Assembly (NCBI RefSeq): GCF_003268775.1
Contig: NZ_QLSU01000027.1
Span: 62,001 to 126,000 of the forward strand
From: Paraburkholderia unamae
GTDB lineage: Bacteria > Pseudomonadota > Gammaproteobacteria > Burkholderiales > Burkholderiaceae
Length of the DNA stretch: 64,000 nt
Reading direction: 5' to 3'
The first letter of the stretch is position 1. Each line of letters starts with the position of its first letter. The translations under genes were made by a program, and so were the position numbers. Under the pieces are notes generated by a model. That model was not told the origin of the DNA, made no database searches, and saw only the letters and a program-made list of their open reading frames with translations. Of the stretch, positions 52,150 through 60,382 are shown one piece after another.

Positions 52150-52749
52150 ATGGAAAAAAACCGACTCGAAGCCTTCAGCGACGGCGTGCTCGCCATCATC
52201 ATCACCATCATGGTACTGGAACTCAAGGTGCCGCACGGCGACGACCTCGCCGAGCTCGTGCCGCTCTGGCCGGTGTACCTGAGCTATGTGCTGAGCTTTA
52301 TCTACGTGGGGATCTACTGGAACAACCATCACCACATGCTGCACGCGGCGCGGCGTGTGAACGGCGCGGTGCTGTGGGCCAACCTGCATCTGCTGTTCTG
52401 GCTTTCGCTCCTGCCGTTCACCACGGGCTGGATGGGCGAGAACCACTTCGGCCGCTGGCCTACCGCGCTTTACGGCGTCAACCTGCTGCTGTGCGCCGTT
52501 GCCTATGTGGTGCTGCAATTCGCGCTCGTGCGCTATCACGGCACGCAAAGCGCGCTCGCCATCGCGTTGGGCAACGATGTGAAGGGCAAGATTTCTCCGG
52601 TGCTCTATCTCGCGGGCTTCGCGCTCGCGGCGCTCGATTACCCGCATATTGGCGCGATTTTCTACTTCATCGTCGCGCTGCTCTGGCTCGTGCCCGACAA
52701 GCGCATGGAGCGGCTCGCCATGACGACGAGCGAACAGAAGGACGAGTAG
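52150..52749 (+). CDS. TMEM175/DUF1211-family potassium channel-like protein
   Basis: A 199-residue membrane protein with six hydrophobic segments, the bacterial single-repeat form of TMEM175. The signature FSDG is at the start of TM1 (NRLEAFSDGVLAIIITIMVL), and the second helix carries YWNNHHHMLHAARRV. Bacterial members are tetrameric K+ leak channels. ATG 52150 gives the usual N-terminus MEKNRLEAFSDG. It has no linked genes. Confidence 0.88.
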   Translation: MEKNRLEAFSDGVLAIIITIMVLELKVPHGDDLAELVPLWPVYLSYVLSFIYVGIYWNNHHHMLHAARRVNGAVLWANLHLLFWLSLLPFTTGWMGENHFGRWPTALYGVNLLLCAVAYVVLQFALVRYHGTQSALAIALGNDVKGKISPVLYLAGFALAALDYPHIGAIFYFIVALLWLVPDKRMERLAMTTSEQKDE

Positions 52750-52803
52750 CCCGGGGCAAGGGCCCGCGCTTGCACGCCAGGCCCCTGCGACATCACTTCA
52801 TCA

Positions 52804-53379
52804 TCAGCCTGCCAGGTGCTTGCGCTTGGCAAGTTCCTGCGCCTTCGCGTAGTCGGCCTGGATCACGGGCAGACCTTCCGTCGCGGCCTTCTTGAGGCCC
52901 GCGTCGCGACCCGAGGCGATCTCCGCCTGGAACGCCGAAAGCGTTTTCTGCTGACCGGCCAGCGCAACCTGCTCGATATACGCCTTGTCGAAGTCCGCGC
53001 CGCGCAGGTCCTTCACACCGGCCAGCACGGCGGTGTCGGGATCGTCGCGCGGCACGTCCACGCCGCGCGGGCTCGCCGCGCGCATCGAATCCGAAAGCTT
53101 CGTATAGTCGGCGACCAGTTTCTCCGCGAAGGCCTTCACTTCGCGGTCAGTCGAGCGCGAGTCGGCAATGCGCGCGGCATCGCGCTGCGTGGCGACCGTT
53201 TGCGTGCCGTCGGCGACGAAGGCCTTGTCGGCCGCGTGCAACTCGTGCGCGCCGGCCGTGGCCGTGGTCGTGGCGGAAGCCGCGGCGGGCGCGGGGGTTT
53301 GCGCATGGGCGCTCAACGTGACGGCGCAGAGGCTGGCGGCCGAAGCCGTGATGAGAGAAGCAAGCGAGAGGCGGGTCAT
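52804..53379 (-). CDS. DUF4142 periplasmic protein
   Basis: A 191-residue exported helical protein of the DUF4142 (ferritin-like, PF13628-type) family. The signal peptide is ASLITASAASLCAVTLSAHA. The mature part starts with an alanine/threonine-rich linker, then the helix bundle with the family pattern DKAFVADGTQTVATQRDAAR and REVKAFAEKLVADYTKLSD. ATG 53379 has a strong AAAGGAG site; 53421 is rejected. The function of the family is not established. Confidence 0.83.
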   Translation of the reverse strand: MTRLSLASLITASAASLCAVTLSAHAQTPAPAAASATTTATAGAHELHAADKAFVADGTQTVATQRDAARIADSRSTDREVKAFAEKLVADYTKLSDSMRAASPRGVDVPRDDPDTAVLAGVKDLRGADFDKAYIEQVALAGQQKTLSAFQAEIASGRDAGLKKAATEGLPVIQADYAKAQELAKRKHLAG

Positions 53380-53758
53380 GTGAACTCCTTTCTGCGTGAT
53401 TGGTATCGAATGCACGCGCAACGCCGTGGGCAGTGCGGCTTTGCGCGGGACCGTCTTGCGTGAAGTGCTTTGCTGCTCAACGGTCTGAGGAATTCTAGGA
53501 ACTCGGCCGCGCTACAGGTGAAACGATCGCGTCGCTTGTGTAACGGTTGGTAAGAGGCCCGGTGCGAACGATCGACTGTCATGTTCGTTGTCAAGCACGT
53601 CGCCATGTCATGCGTTTATGCGGATACGGCGTTTTCCATTCGCGCCAACCGGCGCACAATGTCCCTCGGCGCGGCAAGCCGCGCGCTGCGAAACATCCCA
53701 CGATCTGGGCACGCACTCGTGCGTGCAAAAAAAGCAGACCAACGAGGAAGGAGACAGG
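53380..53758. other. 379-base gap with an inverted repeat before the MFS gene
   Basis: No gene is supported. GCACGCA-CTCG-TGCGTGC (53709-53726) is a perfect 7-bp dyad 33 bases before the MFS start, followed on the plus strand by seven A residues, so it would not terminate plus-strand transcription; an operator or 5'-leader hairpin is more likely. Nothing else was recognised. Confidence 0.45.
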
Positions 53759-55078
53759 ATGGACGACAAACTGGTTGCAAGCGCATCCACCACGACCACG
53801 CTCACGAACTTCCGCTGGCGCGTGCTCATCTGGCTGCTGATCGGCGGCATCATCAACTACCTCGATCGCGCGAATCTCGCGATTGCAGCGCCTGGCATGA
53901 TTCAGGACCTTGGCCTCACGCGCACGCAAATCGGGCTGCTCGGCACCGTTTTCGCATGGACTTACGCGGTCATGCAACTGCCGGCGGGCTGGATCATCGA
54001 CCGCTTCGGCGCGAAGCGCGCCTATGCGGTGGGCATGATCTGGTGGAGTGTGGCGACCTGGCTCACGGGCGTGGTCGGCTCGATCTCGGGGCTCATCGTC
54101 ATGCGCGTGCTGCTCGCCGTGGGCGAGGCGCCGTGCTGGCCGACCTCCGCGAAGATCACGGCCGCCTGGTTTCCGGCCAAGGAGCGTGGTTTCGCGACCG
54201 GCATCTGGGATTCGTCGTCGAAGTGGGGGCCCGCGCTCGCGCCCGCCGTGCTGGTCGCGCTGATGATCGCGTTCGGCTGGCGCTCGCTGTTTCACGTGAC
54301 GGGCGCCATCGGCATCGTCTTTGCCGTGCTGTTTCTGCTTCTCTATCGCAACCCCGCGCAAAGCAAGCGGCTCACACGCGAGGAGTTCGCCTATATCGAA
54401 GCGGGCGGCGGCGGCCACGAGCGCTCGCTCAAAAGCGCGCCCATGCGCTGGCGCGCGCTGTTCGCCTCGCGCAGCGTGTGGGGCATGATCTTCGGCTATT
54501 TCTGCGCGATCTGGCTGTGGAATCTCTTTCTCGTGTTCCTGCCGCTCTATCTGCTCGATCGCTTCCATATTTCGTTCGCACAACTTGGCGTCTATGCGAG
54601 CATTCCGTGGTTTGGTGGCGCGGCGGGCGAGATTGCGGCGGGCTGGGTCGCGAAGAAGCTCGTCGATCGCCACGTGGCCACGCCGATGGTCGCCAAGCGC
54701 ATGCTGATCGTGGCGGGCTCGCTTGGCGCGGCCGTGTGCGCGGTGGCGCTGCCGTTCGTGAGCACGATAGGCGCGACGGTCACGTTGATGACGCTCGGGC
54801 TGGCGTGCATCGCGGCCACCATCGGCAATGCGTGGGCGCTCGCGGCCGACATTGCGCCGTCTTCGATGGTCGCCTCCGTGAGTTCGATCCAGAACTTCGG
54901 CGGTTATTTCGGCGGCGCATTCTCGCCGGTCGTGGCGGGTTTGATCGTCGACCGCACGGGATCCTATTCGCTGGCCTTCGTGATGGGCGGCGTGATCGCC
55001 GGGTGCGCCGCGCTCTTTTACTGGTTCATGGCGCGCCACACGGTGGGGCAGCCCTCGGAACCGGCGCGCGCGGCGTGA
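53759..55078 (+). CDS. MFS transporter, anion:cation symporter family
   Basis: A 439-residue twelve-segment MFS protein of the ACS family, which takes up organic anions such as sugar acids, phthalate or other aromatic acids. Marks are INYLDRANLAIAAPGMIQDL, WIIDRFGAKRAYAVGM (motif A) and LLAVGEAPCWPTSAKITAAW. ATG 53759 follows GAAGGAG. The next gene, an acyl-CoA ligase, begins 10 bases after its stop, so a carboxylic acid that is imported and then activated with CoA is the natural reading. The substrate is unknown. Confidence 0.86.
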   Translation: MDDKLVASASTTTTLTNFRWRVLIWLLIGGIINYLDRANLAIAAPGMIQDLGLTRTQIGLLGTVFAWTYAVMQLPAGWIIDRFGAKRAYAVGMIWWSVATWLTGVVGSISGLIVMRVLLAVGEAPCWPTSAKITAAWFPAKERGFATGIWDSSSKWGPALAPAVLVALMIAFGWRSLFHVTGAIGIVFAVLFLLLYRNPAQSKRLTREEFAYIEAGGGGHERSLKSAPMRWRALFASRSVWGMIFGYFCAIWLWNLFLVFLPLYLLDRFHISFAQLGVYASIPWFGGAAGEIAAGWVAKKLVDRHVATPMVAKRMLIVAGSLGAAVCAVALPFVSTIGATVTLMTLGLACIAATIGNAWALAADIAPSSMVASVSSIQNFGGYFGGAFSPVVAGLIVDRTGSYSLAFVMGGVIAGCAALFYWFMARHTVGQPSEPARAA

Positions 55079-55088
55079 GGAGACGAAC

Positions 55089-56756
55089 GTGAACGCCTAC
55101 GAAAGCTACCCATGGCGCAAGCTATATGACCCCGGCATCGACGCGAACCCGAAGCCGGAATACAGCAACGGCCTCGACATGTTCGCGGCGGCGCTCGCGC
55201 ATGCGCCACACGCCAGCGCGCTGCTCTACTTCGACGGCAGGCTCGACTGGCATGCGCTCGACGCGTGGAGCGACGCCGTAGCCTGCGTGCTGCACGACCA
55301 CGAGGTGCAACGCGGCGATCGCGTCGCGCTCTATTTGCAGAACGTGCCGCAGTTCGTGATCGCGTTGCTCGGCATCTGGAAAGCGGGCGCGGTGATGGTG
55401 CCGATCAACCCGATGAACCGCGCGCGCGAATTGCGGCTGCTGCTCGACGATTCGCAAACGCACGTGCTGATCTGCGACGACGCGCTCGAAGGCGACGTGG
55501 TGCGCGAAGTGATCGAGTACATCGAGGCTGACGGCAAGACCGCGCCACACGTGCTCACCACCGGCGCGCGCGCCATGCAAACGCGCGACGACCCGCGCGT
55601 GTTCGTCGCGCAACGGGATGTGGCCGGAGCAGGCGAGGGCGCTCGCGATCTCCTGAGGGCGGCGCGGGCCGCGCAGGGTCGCAAGCCCGCACCTGTCACC
55701 TTCACCGCCGACGATCCCGCCATGCTCGTCTATACCTCGGGAACGAGCGGCCGCCCCAAAGGCGCGATCTGCACGCACGGCAATTTCGCGTTCAACGCGC
55801 AGACGTACCGCGATTTCGTCGGCCTGCGCGAGGGCGGTCCGATTCTCGGCGTGGCGCCGCTCTTTCACATTACCGGACTGGTCGGCCATATCGGCGCGGC
55901 ATTGATCGCGCGCGCGCCGCTCATCCTCATGCATCGCTTCGATCCCGGCGCGACGCTCGACGCCGTAGCGGAACATCGCGCGGAGTTCACGATCGGCGCG
56001 ATCACCGTGTTCATCGCGCTGCTGCATCACGCCGATGCCGCACCGGAAAAACTGGCGACGCTCACGAAGATCTATTCGGGTGGCGCGCCCATTGCGCCCA
56101 GCGTGGTCGAAGCGTTTCGCGCGAAGTTCGGCCACGACATTCACGGCGCTTATGGGCTCACCGAAACGAACTCGCCCACGCATATGGTGCCGTTGCTCAG
56201 GCGGGCGCCGGTTGACCCGCACAGCGGCGCGCTGGCCATAGGCGTGCCGGTTCCGGGCGCACAGGCGGCGATCGTGGACGAGGCGGGCCAGATGCTCGCA
56301 CCGGGCGCGACAGGGGAGATCATCTGCCGTGGGCCGATGGTCGTGCCCGGCTACTGGAACAACGCGGCGGAAACGGCCAACGCGTTCCGAGACGGCTGGT
56401 TCCACACGGGCGACGTGGGCTTCATGGACGAGGCGGGCTGGTTCTATCTGGTCGATCGCAAGAAGGACATGATCAACGCGGCCGGTTTCAAGGTATGGCC
56501 GCGCGAAGTCGAGGACGTGCTGTACAGCCATCCCGCCGTGCGCGAAGCCGCCGTGGTGGGCGTGCCCGATCCAAGGCGCGGCGAGACCGTGAAGGCCGTC
56601 GTGAGTCTGCGCGCGGGCGCGACGGCGGACGCCGCGGAGTTGATCGCGTTCTGCAAGGCCCGCATGGCCGCGTACAAGTACCCGCGCGTGGTCGAGTTTC
56701 GCGACGAATTGCCGAAAACGGCAACGGGGAAGATTTTGCGGCGCGAGTTGAGGTGA
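55089..56756 (+). CDS. AMP-forming acyl-CoA ligase
   Basis: A 555-residue class I adenylate-forming enzyme that activates a carboxylate with ATP and CoA. Core motifs in order are YTSGTSGRPKGAICTHGN (P-loop-like), IHGAYGLTETNSPTHMV (A5), GWFHTGDVGFMDEAGWFYLV (A7, aspartate for ATP ribose), DRKKDMINAAGFKVWPREVE (A8) and the final catalytic lysine in LPKTATGKILRREL (A10). The start is GTG 55089 behind GAGGAGA. It is the second gene of a pair with the transporter. The acid could be aryl, branched or medium-chain; no pathway enzymes adjoin to decide. Confidence 0.88.
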   Translation: MNAYESYPWRKLYDPGIDANPKPEYSNGLDMFAAALAHAPHASALLYFDGRLDWHALDAWSDAVACVLHDHEVQRGDRVALYLQNVPQFVIALLGIWKAGAVMVPINPMNRARELRLLLDDSQTHVLICDDALEGDVVREVIEYIEADGKTAPHVLTTGARAMQTRDDPRVFVAQRDVAGAGEGARDLLRAARAAQGRKPAPVTFTADDPAMLVYTSGTSGRPKGAICTHGNFAFNAQTYRDFVGLREGGPILGVAPLFHITGLVGHIGAALIARAPLILMHRFDPGATLDAVAEHRAEFTIGAITVFIALLHHADAAPEKLATLTKIYSGGAPIAPSVVEAFRAKFGHDIHGAYGLTETNSPTHMVPLLRRAPVDPHSGALAIGVPVPGAQAAIVDEAGQMLAPGATGEIICRGPMVVPGYWNNAAETANAFRDGWFHTGDVGFMDEAGWFYLVDRKKDMINAAGFKVWPREVEDVLYSHPAVREAAVVGVPDPRRGETVKAVVSLRAGATADAAELIAFCKARMAAYKYPRVVEFRDELPKTATGKILRRELR

Positions 56757-56855
56757 ATATGCATAGATCCCAACGCCGCTCGACTTAAATGGTGCCAGAC
56801 TGAACTGTTACCCGTGGCTGTTTCCTGCGAGCCGGCACGGAATCTGCTGGCGCAT

Positions 56856-56881
56856 GCCCCCGCCTCGCAAGGCGCGGGGGC
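56856..56881. repeat. GC-rich hairpin at the edge of the low-GC cassette
   Basis: GCCCCCGC (56856-56863) pairs with GCGGGGGC (56874-56881). It lies 100 bases after the ligase stop, just before base composition shifts to lower GC. There is no T tract. It may aid termination of the ligase operon or mark the island border. Confidence 0.35.
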
Positions 56882-57028
56882 CGAAAAGCTGGAAATTCCA
56901 GGCAAAACAAACGACAATCTTGCGTCGGATACGCGAGCGGAATTAAAAATCAATCGGAGATTCGGGTTGCTTATGGGTCGGGTCGTTTTCTCTAAAGTAG
57001 TCGAATCATTCAAGGTGCCTCTCGTTTG

Positions 57029-57457
57029 ATGAGAAATTGCATTAAAAGGCAAGTGGCGATTATTCTTGAAAGAGAACATGCCATCCACCAGGTATTGCGG
57101 CATGCCGTGATTTCCATGGCTTGCGCGACTGTGGAATTTTCCCTGTTTATTTTGTTGCTCAAAAACACGAATCTTCCGCTCTTCGTCGATTATCTCGTTT
57201 CGTTTTCTGCCGCAACCACGGTCGGATTCATCGGTCATAGTCATGTAACTTTTCGACTCAAGTACATGAGTCTGCGCAATGCGGGTTTTTTTCTGTCGCA
57301 AGCGCTGTTTGGATTGCTGATTGGTTATAGCATCGTGCACGCCTTGATCAACGCCGGTTCTATCCCGGAATTGGCAAAAGCCATTCAACTGGTTCTGGTT
57401 TTTACTTTTAATTTTCTTTACGGCCGATTTATATCGTTCAAAAAACGAGAGACATGA
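57029..57457 (+). CDS. GtrA-family membrane protein
   Basis: A 142-residue four-helix membrane protein of the GtrA family, which helps move or deliver prenyl-phosphate-linked sugars across the inner membrane. Visible segments are VISMACATVEFSLFILLL, VDYLVSFSAATTVGFIGHS, the loop SHVTFRLKYM matching the family pattern NxxxTF, and the C-terminal FTFNFLYGRFISFKKRET, a GtrA hallmark (N-x-x-x-x-R-F-x-x-F). ATG 57029 is used. GC content and third-position use are clearly lower than in the genes before it, which suggests acquisition by transfer. It starts a five-gene cassette running to 61921. Confidence 0.88.
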   Translation: MRNCIKRQVAIILEREHAIHQVLRHAVISMACATVEFSLFILLLKNTNLPLFVDYLVSFSAATTVGFIGHSHVTFRLKYMSLRNAGFFLSQALFGLLIGYSIVHALINAGSIPELAKAIQLVLVFTFNFLYGRFISFKKRET

Positions 57458-57460
57458 AGC

Positions 57461-58120
57461 ATGCAATCGGACTGGTTGAGGAAAAACACGGAAAGCCCAT
57501 TGAATATCTGGGTTGTCGGTCGTAGCGAAAAATTCGTGCGTGCGACTCATGCGGCTTTTCCACAATCCACGATCCGGGTCATTTCGTGGCGGGCCCTGGA
57601 TCCGGCCAGTTGCAGTGGGCCCAAGCCAGATCTCCTCGTGGTCTGCGGCTACGACTACAGCACCTATCTTTGTTCCGGAAGCAGTTGTATCGAAAGAAAC
57701 GTAATCAAGCCTGCCAACTGGATCACCAAGATGGCGGGGAGCAACGTGCCGGTCATCTACGTAACGACCGCGGATGGAAAGGTCGGTAAAACGTGGTCCC
57801 GATATCGTTACGCCAAAACACGCCTCGCGTGCGAGCTAAAGAATCGTGCGGTCAATGTCCGGGTGACCAAATTTCCAACCATTCTCGACGAACAGGGCAA
57901 CGTGGATGTCCACGGCGGAATCATTTCACGCTGGATCTTCGAGCTGGCCGTGTTGCTGCGCATGGTGCAGGTAGTACCGTTCTCCGATTTGGCCGTCGCG
58001 CTCGCACAATCCGCGTCGGCCAACACTCCGAACTGGGACGTTGCCGAGCTCAAGCCACGCTTTCTGTCTATTCCTCGGACGAATTTCGCTGACCGGGTTC
58101 TTAGGATGCTGTGTGGATAA
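57461..58120 (+). CDS. Degenerate SDR/NAD-epimerase-like protein
   Basis: A 219-residue protein without a clear family match by eye. The middle and C-terminal parts resemble short extended SDRs: DLLVVCGYDY as the first cofactor strand-loop region, VPVIYVTTADG as the catalytic strand, then a YxxxK-like YRYAKTRLACEL and VRVTKFPTIL. The usual N-terminal glycine motif GxxGxxG is replaced by IWVVGRSEKFVR, so NAD binding may be altered or lost. It starts 3 bases after GtrA and overlaps the next gene by 8 bases, so the three are translationally linked. An inactive or atypical sugar oxidoreductase is the best guess. Confidence 0.6.
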   Translation: MQSDWLRKNTESPLNIWVVGRSEKFVRATHAAFPQSTIRVISWRALDPASCSGPKPDLLVVCGYDYSTYLCSGSSCIERNVIKPANWITKMAGSNVPVIYVTTADGKVGKTWSRYRYAKTRLACELKNRAVNVRVTKFPTILDEQGNVDVHGGIISRWIFELAVLLRMVQVVPFSDLAVALAQSASANTPNWDVAELKPRFLSIPRTNFADRVLRMLCG

Positions 58121-59180
58121 GACCATCGTAATCGGCACGGGATTTTCCGCCGCTATTGCCAAAATGTTGCTGGGCGACGCGGCGGTCGTAATCGGCTGTG
58201 GCGCACAAGCGCCTCTAGCCGTGGCGGGCTTAAGGCGGCGGCTCGGTCTTGAAATCTCCAAGCTCGCGTCGCGCAGTGCGCCTTCGATGGGCACGCTCGG
58301 TTCGGCTATCGGTAAGGGTGTTCTCCATGATTTTCTCGCGCCGGGTGGCAACAGCAATCTGTGGGGCGGATTCGTGGACCTCGACTCATTGACTGCGGCG
58401 CAAAAAGCGTTTCTTGCAACAAACGGAATCCACGCACAACCGCTTAGTTTCGCCAGGACCGGCTCGGTGTCCAATCGGCCCGGGATTGCGCAGTTGCAGG
58501 CAGCGAACGGCCGCATCTTCTGCGCGAACAGCGTACTGGGGCGGGTAGTAGACGGTTATGCGGAACGCCTGGCGCTTGCCGAAGATGGCATCGAAGTCAC
58601 GGTGCTTGCATGTGAAGGCGCAACAGTGCGGCGTTATTCGCTGGGAGCGAGACGTGTGATTCTTTGTACAGGTGTCGTACAAACGCTGGATCTGCTGTTC
58701 CGGTCCGGCATGCTGCGCGACGGTGATACGTTTAGCCTTTCCGAACACAAATACCAACTGGATCTCGCCAAGTGCAGCGAGACATTCGAACCCTGTGCTG
58801 AGACTATTATCCGCTTTACCGCAAGCCGGGCCTTCCTGCACCTTGCCGGCGTGCAAGGTCTTTGGGACCGGATAAAATTCTCGAGGTTCGTACCGCCTTG
58901 CATCGAACAGCGATTCATGAGCGAAGAAAATGTCGGCCTTTTCGAGATCCGCGATGGAGCGATTGCTTTCCAGAAGGGCGCAGTTGCGCCACCCGGGTTC
59001 GGCCGTTCGATTCACTATTGCGATCTCAAGATCAATGGAACGGACGTGAACGGTGTGCTGGAGGCGTTCAACCCAGGGGCGATGGGACTTGGCATGGCCT
59101 TTGTCAAGCAGCGTCAGCCTGGCCCCATCTCGGATTCGATCGTGACTGACGCATTCGAGAAAATCCACCGAATCGGTTAA
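58113..59180 (+). CDS. GMC-like FAD-dependent oxidoreductase
   Basis: A 355-residue flavoprotein-like enzyme. An N-terminal dinucleotide motif TIVIGTGFSAAIAKMLL begins right after the start, LAPGGNSNLWGGFVDL resembles the GMC-family GGSS(N)xWGG loop, and YSLGARRVILCTGVVQTLDL followed by LLFRSGM matches the GMC FAD-binding second half. It is shorter than standard GMC enzymes (about 530). The start is GTG 58113, overlapping the preceding gene, with AGGA upstream; ATG 58041 is unlikely as it lies well inside that gene. In a glycan cassette it may oxidise a lipid- or nucleotide-linked sugar hydroxyl. Confidence 0.68.
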   Translation: MDKTIVIGTGFSAAIAKMLLGDAAVVIGCGAQAPLAVAGLRRRLGLEISKLASRSAPSMGTLGSAIGKGVLHDFLAPGGNSNLWGGFVDLDSLTAAQKAFLATNGIHAQPLSFARTGSVSNRPGIAQLQAANGRIFCANSVLGRVVDGYAERLALAEDGIEVTVLACEGATVRRYSLGARRVILCTGVVQTLDLLFRSGMLRDGDTFSLSEHKYQLDLAKCSETFEPCAETIIRFTASRAFLHLAGVQGLWDRIKFSRFVPPCIEQRFMSEENVGLFEIRDGAIAFQKGAVAPPGFGRSIHYCDLKINGTDVNGVLEAFNPGAMGLGMAFVKQRQPGPISDSIVTDAFEKIHRIG

Positions 59181-59219
59181 GTGATTCAACCCTGACGACA
59201 CCACGTACCGGACTCGCCT

Positions 59220-60332
59220 GTGAACAACAACAAACTCGTCTTGATCGACGCGCTTGTCGGACTCATCCTGCTGCCGGTTAGCGTCGGCGTGCGACAGCTC
59301 AAGAAGCGCATGTTCAAGAGGCGTGCGGAGAAGGCGGCAGGCATTCTGGTCATCAAGTTCCTTGGCGCCGGGAACTACCTCGCCATCAAAAATGCGATGC
59401 AGGAGGACGACTTCGACATTGTCACCGTGCGCGGTAATCTTGCGGCGCTCAGGAAATTTGAAATTGGCCGCGATATCCTCGTCCTGGAAGATAAGGGCAT
59501 TGTTTCGTTGGGCATCAGCGCGTTGCAGACACTCTGGAAGCTCCACGGCAGGACCTACAAGCAGGTCATCAATCTGGAAGCTGAATCGAAGTTTGCTAAA
59601 TTTCTGACGGCGGCCGTGAACGCGGAAACGGTGTCGGGCCTGTCCAATGCCAACAAGTCCTATATCGACTACTTTCTTTACGACCGGTACCTGGTCAATC
59701 CCACTTTTACGCACAAGGGCGACGTCATTCGACTGCTCCGCCGTTTCGAGCCTCAAAGCAACCCCGTTGTCGTCACATCTATCGATATCCTGCGCGATGC
59801 CTTTGTTCGCAATATCAGCATGCAGGGCATTCGCTCGGTTGTGTTATCGCCTACGTGCAGCAGCACCGACAACCTCCGTCGAATTTCCGCCGCGCACTGG
59901 AGGCATATTGCGAAAACACTGGCGGATCGCGGCACCAAGCGACTGTTGGCTGTGTTTCCGGATAGCGCAGATATCCAGTACGAGGAATTCGTGAGGCTAG
60001 CAAGCGAAGTCGGCCTGCTTGAAGTCAAGACGACCAATTATGATGAATTCGTCGCCAGTATTAATCAGGCGGATCTTGTCGTGACTGTCGATTCGCAAGC
60101 GCTTCACATTGCGCAGTTGAGCGCAACGCGCGCGATTGCTGTCTATGGTCCGACGTCACCATTCGGCGTCAACTTCGAAGAGACAACCTATCCAGTTACG
60201 ATGTCGCTGGCGTGTTCGCCTTGCACGCACAAATACTTGCAGTTGCCGTGTGGAGGAGCCGCGCCATGCACGGATATCCCATTAGAGTCATTCGCCATTC
60301 TGAGTAAAGTGAATGACGCGGAGTGCATGTAA
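59220..60332 (+). CDS. Glycosyltransferase family 9 (heptosyltransferase-like)
   Basis: A 370-residue cytoplasmic GT-B enzyme. The N-terminal part has VIKFLGAGNYLAIKNAM, matching the GT9 pattern xxxxLGDxxxxxP only loosely, and the C-terminal nucleotide-sugar region carries SINQADLVVTVDSQALHIAQ with AVYGPTSPFGVNFEE, the GT9 signature DS(x)xxHIAxxxxxPxxxxxGPTxP. The start is GTG 59220. It lies 39 bases after the flavoprotein and 50 bases before the GT-C gene. LPS core heptose transfer is the classical role, but no waa genes adjoin, so the acceptor is open. Confidence 0.78.
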   Translation: MNNNKLVLIDALVGLILLPVSVGVRQLKKRMFKRRAEKAAGILVIKFLGAGNYLAIKNAMQEDDFDIVTVRGNLAALRKFEIGRDILVLEDKGIVSLGISALQTLWKLHGRTYKQVINLEAESKFAKFLTAAVNAETVSGLSNANKSYIDYFLYDRYLVNPTFTHKGDVIRLLRRFEPQSNPVVVTSIDILRDAFVRNISMQGIRSVVLSPTCSSTDNLRRISAAHWRHIAKTLADRGTKRLLAVFPDSADIQYEEFVRLASEVGLLEVKTTNYDEFVASINQADLVVTVDSQALHIAQLSATRAIAVYGPTSPFGVNFEETTYPVTMSLACSPCTHKYLQLPCGGAAPCTDIPLESFAILSKVNDAECM

Positions 60333-60382
60333 TTCGCTATTAACCGTGCGCCCATCCTATAACAATGAAAAGGTTAAGATAG

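Noticed and set aside
56814..57029. A 71-codon frame before gtrA
   Set aside because: It includes a GC-rich hairpin, starts without a ribosome site, and its translation shows no protein-like pattern; it is more likely untranslated leader.
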